From Hymenopus coronatus (lineage: Eukaryota > Arthropoda > Insecta > Mantodea > Hymenopodidae): a stretch of 64,000 bases of DNA. The stretch covers positions 8,600,001 through 8,664,000 of the forward strand of contig CM060893.1 of assembly GCA_030762935.1 (NCBI GenBank), read 5' to 3'. Positions 49,801-54,524 of this stretch are shown in pieces. Positions within the stretch are counted from its first letter, which is position 1, and each line of letters starts with the position of its first letter. The notes under the pieces were generated by a model. It searched no databases and was not told the origin of the DNA. It saw nothing but the letters and a program-made list of their open reading frames with translations. Position numbers and translations under genes: made by a program.

Positions 49801-50271
49801 AATTAAGTGTTTCCAGTAACCAGAAAATATAAAACCTTTGATACATGTAAATGAGTTGGATAAATACCGTTGAGTCCACATCCTCTATTTAAAAATGCTT
49901 CAGAAATAGCTTTGTAGAGCTTTCTCAATCTATTTTATCGTACAACTCAGACTGTAATCCGATGGTAGAAATGTCAATACTAAACCCTAAGTGGCATTTC
50001 AGTTTTTTATAAGCTGCAGCAGTATTTTGATTTTAAGCAAATCTAGGGTATGTGAAATGTTTATTTCTGTTCCGACTTTACCGCCATGCTATTGCTTTTA
50101 TTGCAAAGCATCTATTTCAGATTTGTTAAATGGGCCTACGCATTTATTGTCCACAATATATAATTGACAATAAACTCGAAGGAAAATTTCAAAACCATGG
50201 AGCGACATGTATTTTTCATTATTTAATTTCTCCAATAAATACTCACCCGTAGGTCTGGCCGTATCTGCCAT
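16579..50271 (-). CDS. C19orf47-like: C19orf47-like SAM-domain protein gene (10 coding exons, whole span)
   Basis: This span holds a complete ten-exon gene encoding 487 residues. Exons in transcript order: 50247-50271, 43689-43885, 43527-43599, 42762-42848, 40313-40528, 40085-40233, 38176-38356, 23946-24125, 23739-23851, 16579-16821. Every intron starts GT and ends AG, phases match at all junctions, and the lengths sum to 1464 nt. Residues about 9-74 form a SAM domain, followed by a low-complexity Ser/Pro/Lys linker, a conserved block with [16 protein letters not shown] (exon 5), four short xVxxRLG motifs (exons 6-9), YAGVLKRE (exon 7) and a C-terminal LKRTVVG block. The order and motifs match vertebrate C19orf47 (about 420 aa), a protein of unknown function. 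Introns range from about 80 bp to 14 kb and are filled with transposons. It lies head-to-head with Actn. Recognition is from remembered family motifs, not a database search; I am very confident of the model and less so of an exact 1:1 orthology. Confidence 0.92.
16930..17155 (+). repeat. SINE family A (tRNA-derived), intron 9
   Basis: The head is GCTGGGTAGTGTGTCTGCTT with the B box GTGAGTTCGAATTTC. The body contains GGTTTTTTTCGGGGTTTTCC and GAGTAACTTTAAGCTCCATG, ending near GGTTAAAGGATGTTAAGC. The GGGTTTTCC block resembles tRNA-related insect SINEs as I recall them. Confidence 0.82.
17370..17590 (+). repeat. Repeat with CTGAAGA...CGAAACGTTGGT hairpin
   Basis: CACTCTGAAGACGAGGAAGA is followed by a complementary stem (TGCACTTCTTCGAAACGTT). 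This hairpin style is often seen at the ends of Penelope-like and other retroelements. A related sequence lies at 25258-25365 (CCTGAAGACAGGAATAAG). No coding part is attached. Confidence 0.45.
17828..17940 (-). repeat. SINE family C (tRNA-like), worn copy
   Basis: CTGAAAAATTCAACGCCACAG and ACAACATGCCAGTGTGACATT match the two copies at 23069-23440. The tRNA-like middle is degraded. Confidence 0.6.
17941..18600. other. Intron 9 stretch, nothing recognised
   Basis: AT-rich, without conserved frames or repeats shared with the rest of the window. Confidence 0.45.
18620..18800 (+). repeat. Interspersed repeat R (copy 1)
   Basis: GTGGCAACAGCC ... GTAAGTTACTTTATTTCAAG ... CACTGTGAATTCCCATTAAT recurs at 36630-36760 and, shortened and inverted on itself, at 19445-19593. 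No coding potential. Confidence 0.65.
19470..19593. repeat. Inverted repeat built from repeat R
   Basis: CCGAAGTAAGTTACTTTATT at the left is the reverse complement, with one mismatch, of the right end (AATAAAGTAACGTACTTCGG). The arms are about 47 and 55 bp; the left arm lacks 8 bp (near TTTGAGTG) present on the right. Confidence 0.8.
19594..20280. other. Intron 9 stretch, nothing recognised
   Basis: No gene or repeat I can identify. Short open stretches lack family motifs. Confidence 0.4.
20290..20535 (+). repeat. Repeat S (copy 1)
   Basis: TCACACTAAACAACACTTAC and GTGGGACGTCGAAATTGAAA through GGCCAGCTCTTGTTTTCCTG match, inverted, the segment 21490-21790. Part of it also builds the fold-back at 40605-40751. 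Confidence 0.7.
20597..21448 (-). repeat. HINE-like copy, full length
   Basis: Palindrome at 20601-20642, (TG)n at about 20749-20770, end TTCACATCAGATTTTT. About 850 bp. Repeat S copies flank it in inverted orientation. Confidence 0.85.
21490..21800 (-). repeat. Repeat S (copy 2)
   Basis: This is an inverted counterpart of 20290-20535, somewhat longer. The open frame at 21484-21672 lies in it but shows no known domain. Confidence 0.7.
22015..22695 (+). mobile_element. TA-flanked MITE M, copy split by HINE-like insert
   Basis: 22020-22125 matches the internal unit of the element at 47490 (GGAGAATGGAAATGTAC), and 22613-22695 matches its right end (CATCTTGTATTTAGATAAAT, then TA). Between them is a truncated HINE-like copy. 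Confidence 0.6.
22128..22611 (+). repeat. HINE-like copy, 5'-truncated
   Basis: It runs from TTTTTTGTGTAGTAAGTTTTTG to the palindrome (22569-22600) and AAAGTAAAAA. It sits inside MITE M. Confidence 0.75.
22710..23066. other. Intron 9 stretch, nothing recognised
   Basis: AT-rich; no gene or known repeat seen. Confidence 0.4.
23069..23440. repeat. Two SINE-C copies as an inverted pair
   Basis: Arms 23069-23190 (minus) and 23322-23440 (plus) are inverted copies separated by about 130 bp. The plus copy contains a tRNA-like core at 23352-23422: GGTAGCTCAGTGGCAGAGC (A-box region) and CGTGGTTCAAATCCCAGC (B box). The anticodon arm does not fold convincingly, and flanking CATTGAATTTTTCAGTC is repeated family sequence, so this is a SINE, not a tRNA gene. 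Confidence 0.75.
23739..23851 (-). CDS. C19orf47-like: C19orf47-like exon 9 (KRLG motif)
   Basis: This exon encodes [16 protein letters not shown] followed by a Ser/Pro-rich stretch ending STLKTQ. It carries the fourth RLG motif. The acceptor CTCCCTACAG and donor CAG|GTAGGA end it in phase 0, exactly what exon 10 needs. Intron 8 is only 94 bp. Confidence 0.88.
23946..24125 (-). CDS. C19orf47-like: C19orf47-like exon 8 (QRLG motif)
   Basis: This exon encodes about 59 residues, including [14 protein letters not shown] and [10 protein letters not shown]. Its boundaries are GTTAATACAG and G|GTAAGT; both phases fit exons 7 and 9. The KQRLG segment corresponds to the QRLG repeat of the vertebrate protein. 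The Cys-Ala-Lys-Trp segment is not a motif I know. It lies 14 kb from exon 7 across a transposon-filled intron. Confidence 0.88.
24268..24420 (-). repeat. SINE family F
   Basis: On the minus strand, CATGTCAGTAGATTTACTGG, CATGTAAAAGAACTCC and GAAATTTCGGCACACC form a block resembling widespread arthropod SINE bodies as I recall them. It lies at the start of intron 7. Confidence 0.55.
24421..25250. other. Intron 7 stretch, no gene
   Basis: Only a lone HINE-like palindrome end (about 24812-24860: CTCTAGTATGTATGTAGATAGAGAAGG) is recognisable. Open frames here have no family motifs. Confidence 0.45.
25368..25650 (-). repeat. SINE family B, inverted copy
   Basis: It matches 13231-13500 in reverse: GGACACTCTTTAATTGCT, TTGAGGTTCTTTTACATGCC, CCATGCTAAGGATTTTTACA and GGTTTGAACCTGCGATC. 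Confidence 0.8.
25651..26214. other. Intron 7 stretch, nothing recognised
   Basis: No conserved frame or shared repeat. Confidence 0.4.
26219..26827. mobile_element. piggyBac-type non-autonomous element, TTAA flanks
   Basis: TTAA occurs at 26215-26218 and 26828-26831. The termini are inverted: left CACACTGGAGCCC, right CACATTGAAGCCC on minus. The left subterminal hairpin GCCCGAGTATAGCTCGGGC has a match to CCGAGCG near the right end. A short acidic frame ([10 protein letters not shown]) near 26535 resembles piggyBac transposase N-termini but is interrupted. 609 bp; no catalytic domain remains. Confidence 0.75.
26870..27600 (-). pseudogene. Mariner-like transposase remnant
   Basis: The minus strand carries, across several frames, [85 protein letters not shown] and a C-terminal FSNWFEWM. 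These are the motifs of the mariner class known from FLJ37770-like proteins: the second and third catalytic Asp/Glu positions fall in HIDNDSAHT and SPDLIACD. A 20-bp G tract (27146-27165) expands the Pro run before YSPD. Frameshifts and stops (for example at the GDESW region near 27460) inactivate it. Confidence 0.85.
27640..28380. other. Intron 7 stretch, no assignable gene
   Basis: The 112-codon open frame at 27631-27969 (plus) has no family motif and no splice-site support. The remainder is AT-rich. Confidence 0.4.
28385..28985 (-). pseudogene. Jockey-like reverse transcriptase C-terminal remnant
   Basis: On the minus strand: [64 protein letters not shown] and [13 protein letters not shown]. 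This order is the thumb and C-terminal tail of jockey-clade non-LTR retrotransposons. It is broken by several stops. A matching upstream RT piece lies at 32690-32960, on the other side of the CR1 element. Confidence 0.85.
28998..31592 (-). pseudogene. CR1 ORF2: endonuclease and reverse transcriptase, broken
   Basis: The endonuclease part reads [38 protein letters not shown] and [10 protein letters not shown]. The RT part reads [41 protein letters not shown] and LFADDCNIY (FADD instead of the usual YADD), then CKYLGVYL and [11 protein letters not shown]. Lesions: frameshifts near 31385 (in a G-rich run), 30190 and about 30020, and a TGA near 29920. The frame stops at NELP*, short of the usual C-terminus. 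It cannot produce a full protein as it stands. ORF2 begins very close to the ORF1 stop. Confidence 0.88.
31615..32652 (-). CDS. CR1 ORF1: PHD-like zinc finger and SGNH esterase
   Basis: This intact 345-codon frame has, in order: a basic leader; a hydrophobic segment ([14 protein letters not shown], about residues 57-70); a Cys4-His-Cys-type PHD-like finger ([24 protein letters not shown], about 80-130); a coiled coil rich in Leu/Lys/Glu (about 137-180); and an SGNH-hydrolase domain with LIISDSIV (block I Ser), HVGSND (Asn block) and DGVHLN (Asp-His block V), about 185-335. CR1 ORF1 proteins are known to combine such a finger with an esterase and to bind the element RNA. The start at 32652 is the first ATG of the frame. 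Confidence 0.88.
   Translation of the reverse strand: MGSRAVRTYQWEAGSSRTMGVDLVVYCARVGIWSGRRPRKAGRGATGATETTKNYYFMAFVLLALLVIGGVEINPRPVGDERCGCCNKALRTGLLCISCARWYHFGCQKIKREQNIEENWSCKDCRRDVTITANDKKLEQLQEELQGLRDKLKTAEDIIRKLKEENRLLRETREDDLKKEEKPCLIISDSIVSYAGTTNAKVACYPGIKTDGLLREIEKKREEEESNYRTIILHVGSNDLRRSSDYVMGDMYDLVKKTKALFPSANIVISGVLRRRDINWRKVMQVNDAFSWVAERLDVQFVDSNLWIDDWDYGRDGVHLNRRLTSKLAALFARVSEWSSVTGQH
32690..32960 (-). pseudogene. Jockey-like reverse transcriptase palm remnant
   Basis: On minus: [17 protein letters not shown] and [17 protein letters not shown], the jockey palm with its FADD catalytic motif, then a decayed NWFESNKI-like stretch. It precedes the CR1 5' end; with 28385-28985 it suggests one jockey copy interrupted by CR1. 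Confidence 0.82.
32961..33515. other. Intron 7 stretch, nothing recognised
   Basis: AT-rich sequence without coding or repeat signals I can name. Confidence 0.4.
33520..33845 (-). pseudogene. Penelope-like element GIY-YIG endonuclease fragment 1
   Basis: On minus: [49 protein letters not shown], then a stop and [11 protein letters not shown]...YIG with the downstream Arg ([11 protein letters not shown]) is the GIY-YIG domain that follows RT in Penelope-like elements. The RT part is absent. Confidence 0.85.
33894..34785 (-). repeat. HINE-like copy, full length
   Basis: Palindrome 33898-33940; interrupted (TG)n at about 34042-34064; a small internal insertion (GAAGATTTTGAATTGG at 34127-34142) that duplicates the TGGTA context; end GAGCACATCAGATTTTT. 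Confidence 0.85.
34786..35364. other. Intron 7 stretch, unassigned
   Basis: Less AT-rich than average. A minus-strand stretch (about 34960-35080) gives peptide-like sequence but no motif I can name. Confidence 0.35.
35365..36105 (+). repeat. HINE-like copy, 3' end missing
   Basis: It starts ATTCTGATGTGTTACACTCA and is of the same subfamily as 7645-8690 (TAGCTGCTGTACAAACCTCC is shared). It stops after the ACACACATATGG tract without the palindrome. Confidence 0.75.
36106..36630. other. Intron 7 stretch with (TG)10 tract
   Basis: A (TG)n run at 36440-36460; otherwise nothing recognised. Confidence 0.45.
36630..36765 (+). repeat. Interspersed repeat R (copy 2)
   Basis: TGGCAACAGCCACC, GTAAGTTACTTTATTTTAAG and CACTGTGCATTCCCATTAAT match 18620-18800. 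Confidence 0.7.
36930..37375 (+). pseudogene. Penelope-like element GIY-YIG endonuclease fragment 2
   Basis: [54 protein letters not shown] and [13 protein letters not shown] form an open GIY-YIG domain (GIY, YIG, then Arg), followed by NLWKFIDP. This is the C-terminal endonuclease and 3' end of a Penelope-like element; the RT is missing upstream. It differs clearly from the copy at 33520, so it is a separate family member. Confidence 0.88.
37584..37775 (-). pseudogene. Possible Kolobok/Mutator-like transposase N-terminal fragment
   Basis: The minus strand reads [20 protein letters not shown] and [13 protein letters not shown] short basic start with xGNRxxN and SASxKKL-like motifs recalls the N-termini of Mutator-like (Kolobok) transposase proteins in arthropods. 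No catalytic part is present; this is a weak resemblance. Confidence 0.3.
37776..38104. other. Intron 7 stretch with poly(T)
   Basis: A run of T at 37988-38009 and AT-rich sequence. No gene. Confidence 0.5.
38176..38356 (-). CDS. C19orf47-like: C19orf47-like exon 7 (RLG motif and YAGVLK block)
   Basis: This exon begins exactly at [10 protein letters not shown], continues through a highly acidic run of Glu and Asp, and ends with [23 protein letters not shown] after an acidic stretch is a hallmark of the family. The acceptor is TTTTAACAG; the donor G|GTAGAA is weaker but in the right phase (1). The following intron is 14 kb. Confidence 0.93.
38388..39217 (-). repeat. HINE-like copy, full length (intron 6)
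   Basis: It begins 32 bp upstream of exon 7, with its palindrome at 38392-38435, and ends AACACATCAGATTTTTTT. The TG tract is short. Confidence 0.85.
39218..39678. other. Intron 6 stretch, nothing recognised
   Basis: No gene or shared repeat seen. Confidence 0.4.
39679..39947 (-). repeat. SINE family A with target-site duplication
   Basis: An 11-bp direct repeat GGTGTCATTTT flanks the element (39679-39689 and 39937-39947). The tail next to the left repeat is (TTTA)n, the complement of an A-rich SINE tail. The tRNA-like head with B box (GAGTTCGAATCTCGC on minus) is at the right. This is a clean retroposition event and the best preserved SINE-A here. Confidence 0.9.
40085..40233 (-). CDS. C19orf47-like: C19orf47-like exon 6 (first RLG motif)
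   Basis: This exon encodes [17 protein letters not shown] and a Ser/Thr-rich stretch ending [16 protein letters not shown] is the first of four related short motifs in this protein. The acceptor TATTTCAG and donor AAA|GTAAGC give a phase-0 end. It corresponds to the first VFDRLG segment of vertebrate C19orf47. Confidence 0.92.
40313..40528 (-). CDS. C19orf47-like: C19orf47-like exon 5 (conserved MPKG block)
   Basis: This exon encodes about 71 residues, starting with a basic Lys/Arg/Thr-rich stretch that contains KKRVRR, a plausible nuclear localisation signal. It ends in the conserved block [17 protein letters not shown], which matches the block (NMPKGTTPR-type) of vertebrate C19orf47. The acceptor TTCTTGCAG and donor T|GTAAGT are both canonical. 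The intron to exon 6 is only 79 bp. Confidence 0.93.
40605..40751. repeat. Fold-back made of repeat S
   Basis: Arms about 40605-40672 and 40688-40751 are inverted: TTACACTAAGCAACACTTAC on the left, GTAAGTGTTGTTTAGTGTAA on the right. The unit matches part of repeat S at 20290 and 21490. Intron 4. Confidence 0.8.
40780..41065 (-). repeat. SINE family E (tRNA-derived head)
   Basis: On minus: GCTCCGATGGCTTAATATGT and CATGAGTTCGATTCCTGTCA give A- and B-box-like sequences. The body includes GGTATAGTTCATTAACACCC at the left end. Single copy in the window. Confidence 0.5.
41066..41698. other. Intron 4 stretch with poly(T)
   Basis: A T run lies at about 41618-41638. No gene seen. Confidence 0.45.
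41699..42690 (+). mobile_element. Possible piggyBac-type non-autonomous element
   Basis: The left end reads TTAACCCTTTTAGTGTCAAT; the right end, on minus, reads GGCCATTTTAGTGCCAGCC. The TTAA is present on the left but not convincingly on the right. A short frame ([20 protein letters not shown]) has the acidic character of piggyBac transposase N-termini. No catalytic domain. Confidence 0.45.
42762..42848 (-). CDS. C19orf47-like: C19orf47-like exon 4 (linker)
   Basis: This exon encodes [15 protein letters not shown] and an acidic Asn/Glu/Asp stretch ending TPSPK. The ASRM motif matches the SAASRM segment I recall in human C19orf47. The acceptor is GTATTGCAG; the donor G|GTAAGA is strong and in phase 1. 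It is likely disordered. Confidence 0.88.
42849..43169. other. Intron 3 stretch
   Basis: No gene or repeat seen apart from the HINE-like fragment that follows. Confidence 0.4.
43170..43440 (-). repeat. HINE-like fragment (palindrome end only)
   Basis: The palindrome at 43171-43215 is followed by the CCGGAAATACCTGTTTTAGG block and (TG)n at 43314-43338; the rest is missing. It lies in the 678-bp intron 3, less than 90 bp from exon 3. Confidence 0.8.
43527..43599 (-). CDS. C19orf47-like: C19orf47-like exon 3 (linker)
   Basis: This 73-nt exon encodes [18 protein letters not shown] and a Gln/Lys/Ser tail, a polar linker after the SAM domain. It is bounded by GTTACAG and by C|GTATGT (phase 1). 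Intron 2, between it and exon 2, is only 89 bp. There is no recognisable motif; the call rests on position, splice sites and phase. Confidence 0.85.
43689..43885 (-). CDS. C19orf47-like: C19orf47-like exon 2 (SAM domain)
   Basis: This exon encodes nearly the whole SAM domain. Visible blocks are [34 protein letters not shown] and [12 protein letters not shown], the order seen in the C19orf47-type SAM domain. SAM domains are helical protein- or RNA-interaction modules; no partner is known here. The acceptor is TTTTGCAG at 43886 upward, and the donor CAG|GTAAAA ends the exon in phase 0. It is the best conserved exon of the gene and the one that identified it. Confidence 0.95.
43966..44726 (+). 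repeat. HINE-like copy, 3' end missing
   Basis: It begins AAAAATCTGATGCTTTCCAT and has family blocks to GGTGGGGGGATTTTC. The palindrome is replaced by that of the next, oppositely oriented copy. Confidence 0.7.
44727..45570 (-). repeat. HINE-like copy, full length
   Basis: Palindrome 44727-44768, a mixed (TG)/(CG) tract at 44866-44902, end AACACATTAGATATTTT. Confidence 0.82.
45575..45645 (+). repeat. HINE-like palindrome-end fragment
   Basis: GGTGAAATATTGGTATCAAA through a worn palindrome to GAAAATAAAAAATG. Confidence 0.55.
45646..46007. other. Intron 1 stretch, nothing recognised
   Basis: No conserved frame or shared repeat. Confidence 0.4.
46008..46580 (+). repeat. HINE-like copy, left half of head-to-head pair
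   Basis: It starts AAAATCTGATGTGTTCCATT and stops after GAAGGGTAGTTGGGG, directly joined to an inverted partial copy. Confidence 0.8.
46581..47235 (-). repeat. HINE-like copy, right half of head-to-head pair
   Basis: It starts mid-element (CATACCAAATTTGGTGTTTA) and ends GGAACACATCAGATT. Together with the previous copy it forms a large imperfect palindrome. Confidence 0.8.
47490..48392. mobile_element. TA-flanked MITE M with internal tandem units
   Basis: TA precedes 47490 and follows 48392. The termini are inverted: CCATATGTATTCGAATAC on the left and CCGTATTTATCCGAATAA read from the right. The interior holds about four diverged direct units of 150-180 bp, beginning near 47690, 47873, 48030 and 48186, each with an AATTTGCA...AAATTC start and a GGAAATGTA-like core. 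No transposase frame is seen. A second, split copy is at 22015-22695. Confidence 0.7.
48395..50246. other. Intron 1 stretch, no gene or repeat recognised
   Basis: About 1.85 kb of AT-rich sequence next to exon 1. Open frames here are short and without motifs; no HINE-like, SINE or transposase signal is visible. Confidence 0.45.
50247..50271 (-). CDS. C19orf47-like: C19orf47-like exon 1 (start codon)
   Basis: This exon encodes MADTARPT plus the first base of an Asp codon. The ATG is at 50271-50269 in the context AAAACATGG. The exon ends G|GTGAGT, a consensus donor in phase 1, and joins exon 2 to give an Asp just before VWVKFF. It is too short to show as an ORF; it was found from its donor and the phase needed by exon 2. 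Vertebrate C19orf47 also has only a few residues before the SAM domain. Confidence 0.82.
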
Positions 50272-50862
50272 GTTTTGCTTTCACTCAACACTGTTGCCAA
50301 CCTCGTTACTGTTTATGTTGCTTGTTGTACACTCACTCGCAAATAAATTCCATTAAAATATTATTGTTTTTAGTAAATAAGTTTACGTAATTATTTTATC
50401 CTGCAAATAAATGCTGATGTTAGACGTTGCCTATGAGCACAAGGAGAGTTGGCAGTATTTGGTAGTTACATTTTTTCCTTTGAAGCTAGCACCATCTGAG
50501 GAGAGATAGGTAAACTAATCAAACCAAACCTCATAAATAATAACCGTTCACTTTTACAAAAGTTTCATTGTGTAATGGTGCTGAACAGGTTTCTGGTGTA
50601 TTTCATAAATAAGGATTGCTTGATCTTTTGAGTAATTATTGGTCAAAATACTACCTGAATCAGGTTCGGTTTGCCCATTCCCTGTGTTGGGCGTCACGTG
50701 ACATTCTTATTTTAGCACCGCAAGTGACGGTAAGGGAGTAGCCGAAGTTAACCCTGAAGGAGGGTTTGTACGGTGTCCGAGGAGGTGTGACGCCCTGCCT
50801 CGAATTATCTGCCGTGGAAGGGACTTTTCGATCAAGGCGAGTCGTAAGGCGCGATCGACACC
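50272..50862. promoter_or_regulatory. Likely bidirectional promoter, C19orf47-like / Actn
   Basis: This 591-bp gap separates two divergent start codons. The right third (about 50690-50862) is clearly more GC-rich than its surroundings and must contain the Actn 5' UTR. The palindrome GTCACGTGAC at 50693-50702 contains a CACGTG E-box. No interspersed repeat is evident in the gap, unlike both flanks, which fits selective constraint. Transcription start sites cannot be placed from sequence alone. Confidence 0.65.
50693..50702. promoter_or_regulatory. Palindromic E-box GTCACGTGAC
   Basis: This is a perfect 10-bp palindrome centred on CACGTG, the target class of bHLH-zipper factors (USF, MITF/TFE, MAX families). 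It lies about 160 bp upstream of the Actn ATG, within the GC-rich part of the divergent promoter. Confidence 0.55.
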
Positions 50863-50964
50863 ATGAATAATATAGATCAATATGGAGACGGGTACATGGA
50901 ACCCGAGGAAGAATGGGAACGCGAAGGTCTCTTGGATCCGGCGTGGGAGAAACAACAGAAAAAG
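50863..50964 (+). CDS. Actn: Alpha-actinin, first coding exon
   Basis: This exon encodes 34 residues, beginning [18 protein letters not shown] and ending [12 protein letters not shown], followed by the donor AAG|GTAGGT in phase 0. The Gly-Tyr-Met-Glu acidic leader and the [17 protein letters not shown] segment are the N-terminus of insect alpha-actinin, directly preceding the first calponin-homology domain (TFTAWCN...). Alpha-actinin is the spectrin-family actin cross-linker of Z-discs and the cytoskeleton. The ATG context is CACCATGA. I found no CH-domain exon in the remaining 13 kb, so the rest of the gene lies beyond the right edge of the window. Confidence 0.93.
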
Positions 50965-53355
50965 GTAGGTAGATGTAATTGAAGGGGTGTAACGCCAGGA
51001 GTGATGCCGTGGGATGCTGTTTGTTTATTGACGCTAACATTTATTACAAACCCATGACAGTAGAGTGTGTTGCTAATCTTCTTTGGTTAACGTGTAAAAA
51101 GCAGGGTAGTAGCCTGCTTACGTGGTAAATATTTTATACGTGAGCATATTGACAGTATTTATGCATCCCACCTAAGTTTGGATTAGCTGTAGTATTCATA
51201 TGATTTGTTCAATGTATTTTGTTTCAAAGTTCTTATTCAAAAAGAATTTTTAGGAATATCGGAATGTTTAGGGAATGGGATGCTGAGCTGTCAGAAGATG
51301 CATGCATTACCACTTATATCTATTGTGTAACTAGCACAATATCGTTTTATTTTTATATAATTAAAGCCACCAAGTCAAAAGAATGCATACCCTTTCATTT
51401 TCAGGCTTTGACGTTAAAACTGCGCTGTTCGTAAATACGGGGTTTAACTTTCAGATCTAAATGTTATTTATGTGAAAATGTTGTTTAAATTTGTTTTAGA
51501 GATAAGAATTAGTTCAGTATCCACATGAAGGCAGAGGTGGGAATGCCATTAATGAGGTCTAATGCGTTTTTTACTCATGCCCACCTCCACATTACTATTT
51601 CTGGATTGGCATTAATCGCTTTGAGAGCCTTCAAAGAAGATACACGAGTAGTGCCAAGTGTTATCTAATTAAAGGAAATTCAGAATCTGTGACAGATGTG
51701 CCCCTATCTAATTAGAATACTTTTAATTTACAAATCCAAATAGATTAAACAGTTGTTGACAAACTATGTTTCTTACGTTAATGCACCTTAATTAATCACA
51801 TTTAATTTGTTCCCTTGCCTGAGTTACTACAGAAAGCCATGTGTTCTGTTAGCCAATGGGTCATTCATCAAATGGAATGTGTGACTCACGCTGTGATGCG
51901 ACGCCGAAATCCCCTCCTTTGCCAAGAGACGTGGGTTTGAATCCCTTAAGTGTGCACACATTGACACATTATCGCGACCAGTTAGAGTATAATCGATTAT
52001 GATTGAAATTATTTTTAATTGTCAGCTAAACTTAATAACATTCGACATGTATTAAACTCTTAAAATATGTCTTCCAGCTAGATAAGCTTGACAAAGATGG
52101 GTTTGTGATTTTCTAAGAAAACCAGTTTATCACTGGTCCTGAACCGGTTTTGACATCCCTATAAACTCTATTCGAAAAACTATTGATAAGTGGTTTAAAT
52201 ATTACCACCAACAAAAATAGGTGCAAACAGAAGAGTTCAAGTACAGGAGGATGTGTTGAATATCTTCCTTAACAATTGAAGGTGCACTTAAAACTAAAAT
52301 ATCCCAAATAAATCTGATAACCGTGTTATTAACGGGACATTGAAGGTTAAGGAAACATCTACATACAGTGGGAATGTTCAAAGAAGAACCAGTATCTAGG
52401 TTACGCAATGTAAAGGAAGAAACAACCTTTCATATAATTTTCAAGTGCGAAGCTATGTGTGGGAAAAGGTATGAATTACCGGGCTTAATAAACCCAGAAA
52501 GATGACCTTCCTAAAGAAAAGGTAGTTAACTGTTGTCACTCACAAGAGATAAGGGTGTTTAAGTAAAATTATAAAGAAACGAGATAATGCAATAAACCTA
52601 AAGGATTTCAGTGTTAAGGCTAAATAAAAATGTGCAAAATTCAAGCCAAACCATATTTAAATATTTCTCCTTGATAATGTGGGGTGTTCTGAAAGCTCAC
52701 TGTCCCATAATTACATAAAATATTGGATAATTCTGTGCGACTACCATTCTGCTGGGCGCTAAATAAAGTACCAACTTCAGAAGAGTGTATTCGCTGGATG
52801 CCAGCCGCTGTTTGTTTGTGTGTGTGTGTGTGTGTGTGTGTTTGAGAGAGAGAGAGAGAGAGAGAGAGCAGAATACATTCAAAAACAAAAAGGGGCAATA
52901 TATACCGAACTTGATTTAAGTTCATTACGTTTCAAAGACACGATTTTACGATGTTTTTTCAAGAATATTCCTTCACCAAAACTATGCTTTATATTGAATA
53001 ATTTGGGATATTTCTTGCGAAATTTCACGTATCCTTAATACTTTCTCAATAATTGCGTGGATATCCATTGTGTAGTTTACATATGCTTTATTTTAAACAC
53101 TATTTATATCGTATTTGATCTGTTTTGTTTCCCGGTATTATTTCATTTCTGTGTTTTTGCGCACAATAAGTTCGTATGTGCCATGCTTGTGCACATTTCC
53201 CTTACAAAGAACATGTCCTTGTTAACATGTGCCGCAGAATAATAATTCATTTAGGGTCGCCAGAATTACCAAATATTTTGTTTTAATTACATTCTGTTTA
53301 TAGTCTGAAAATATTCAAATAAAATCGAGATGTTTACAAGAAAAGCGGTTCCTTT
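50965..53355. other. Start of Actn intron 1
   Basis: No coding exon is recognised. A worn tRNA-like B box (GTGGGTTTGAATCCC at about 51929-51943) hints at an old SINE. No HINE-like copy occurs in the first 2.6 kb. Confidence 0.5.
52815..52870. repeat. Compound (TG)n(AG)n microsatellite
   Basis: About 12 TG units run into about 12 AG units. It produces spurious open frames on both strands. Confidence 0.95.
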
Positions 53356-53361
53356 CTCTTT

Positions 53362-53515
53362 TGGTAAGGCATATCTGCATCCCGTTCAAGAGGTTCCGAG
53401 TTCCAGCCTCGGTTAGAGTGAAGCTGGAAAGATAAATGTAGGGTAACTTTGAAGCTCTATGGATCCCGGGCTCATTAAAGCATCATTTCGCCTATACATC
53501 TCCCGATTGTTCGTT
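53362..53515 (+). repeat. SINE family A, diverged copy
   Basis: A B-box-like GAGGTTCCGAGTTCCAGCCTC is followed by GGTAACTTTGAAGCTCTATG and the GCATCATTTCGCC block. Confidence 0.6.
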
Positions 53516-53610
53516 TGGTCCCACCTCGAGCAACTCCCAGAGACACTGAACATGTCATACAAATATAAGATATGCAGCGTAACTAATATCGTACCCAACA
53601 CTTGTTTTTC

Positions 53611-54427
53611 TTTTTACTTTCTCTACACGTACTATGTACATGGTGTATAGAGAAGGTATTCTAATGCACCCAAAATTCGATACCGAGAGATTTCACCAGA
53701 AATACATGTTTTGGGATCCCCTGAATCCAAAAAAAAAGAAAACATTTTCGAAAAATGACCGTGTGTGTGTCTGTGGGCAGCATAGTTCAAAAACGAAAAA
53801 GACCGTTAAGTACCAAACTTGGTATTTAAGGTTGGTATCTTCCAAGGATGCGACACGAAGATTTTCAAGAAAGTCCCACCATCCCAACTACGCTTTACAT
53901 GGAACTTTTTTCGAAAATTTTGATTTTCTGAAAAATGGTTCTTAACGATTTTATTTAAAATCTCTGACATTTAAGATATTTACTCGCCAAATAAATATAG
54001 CTTGAATTTTCTGGGATTAGCCTTTACATAACTGCTAAACCGTAAGAGATGGAGAAAAACTTACCACACAAAAAATGTAGAGCACGTTAAAACACACAAT
54101 TTATGTAATATAAATTTTTATCGTGGAGTTGATAATTTTTTAGATATTCCTGTTTTTGGTTTCAGCTTTGAAATACTTATACTTTTTCCATACAGAAATT
54201 TGTCAACCCCTGTCCATACAAAGGAACTTCAGTCACATAGCAACCAGCTTTTAACTATCACTTTAACCTATGCTACTCCCTTATTCCGCTTCTGCTTATA
54301 AGGAAGTAATAAGACTATTTCTCATAATGTTTTCTCAATTAGCATCAAGTAAATAGAAGCCCAAGCTTTTTAACAATACTTTTTTTGCAGATATTTAGAG
54401 AAAGTCATTTGAATGGAACACATCACA
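53611..54427 (-). repeat. HINE-like copy, full length
   Basis: Palindrome 53613-53656, conserved interior, end GGAACACATCACAT. Confidence 0.82.
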
Positions 54428-54524
54428 TGATGTTTTATTTTTCCTGCAATATGTAACAGAAGATGACAATTTAAACTACAATTTCAAGAGTGAACTTCCC
54501 AACGTGTATTAATGTAAGAAACAA

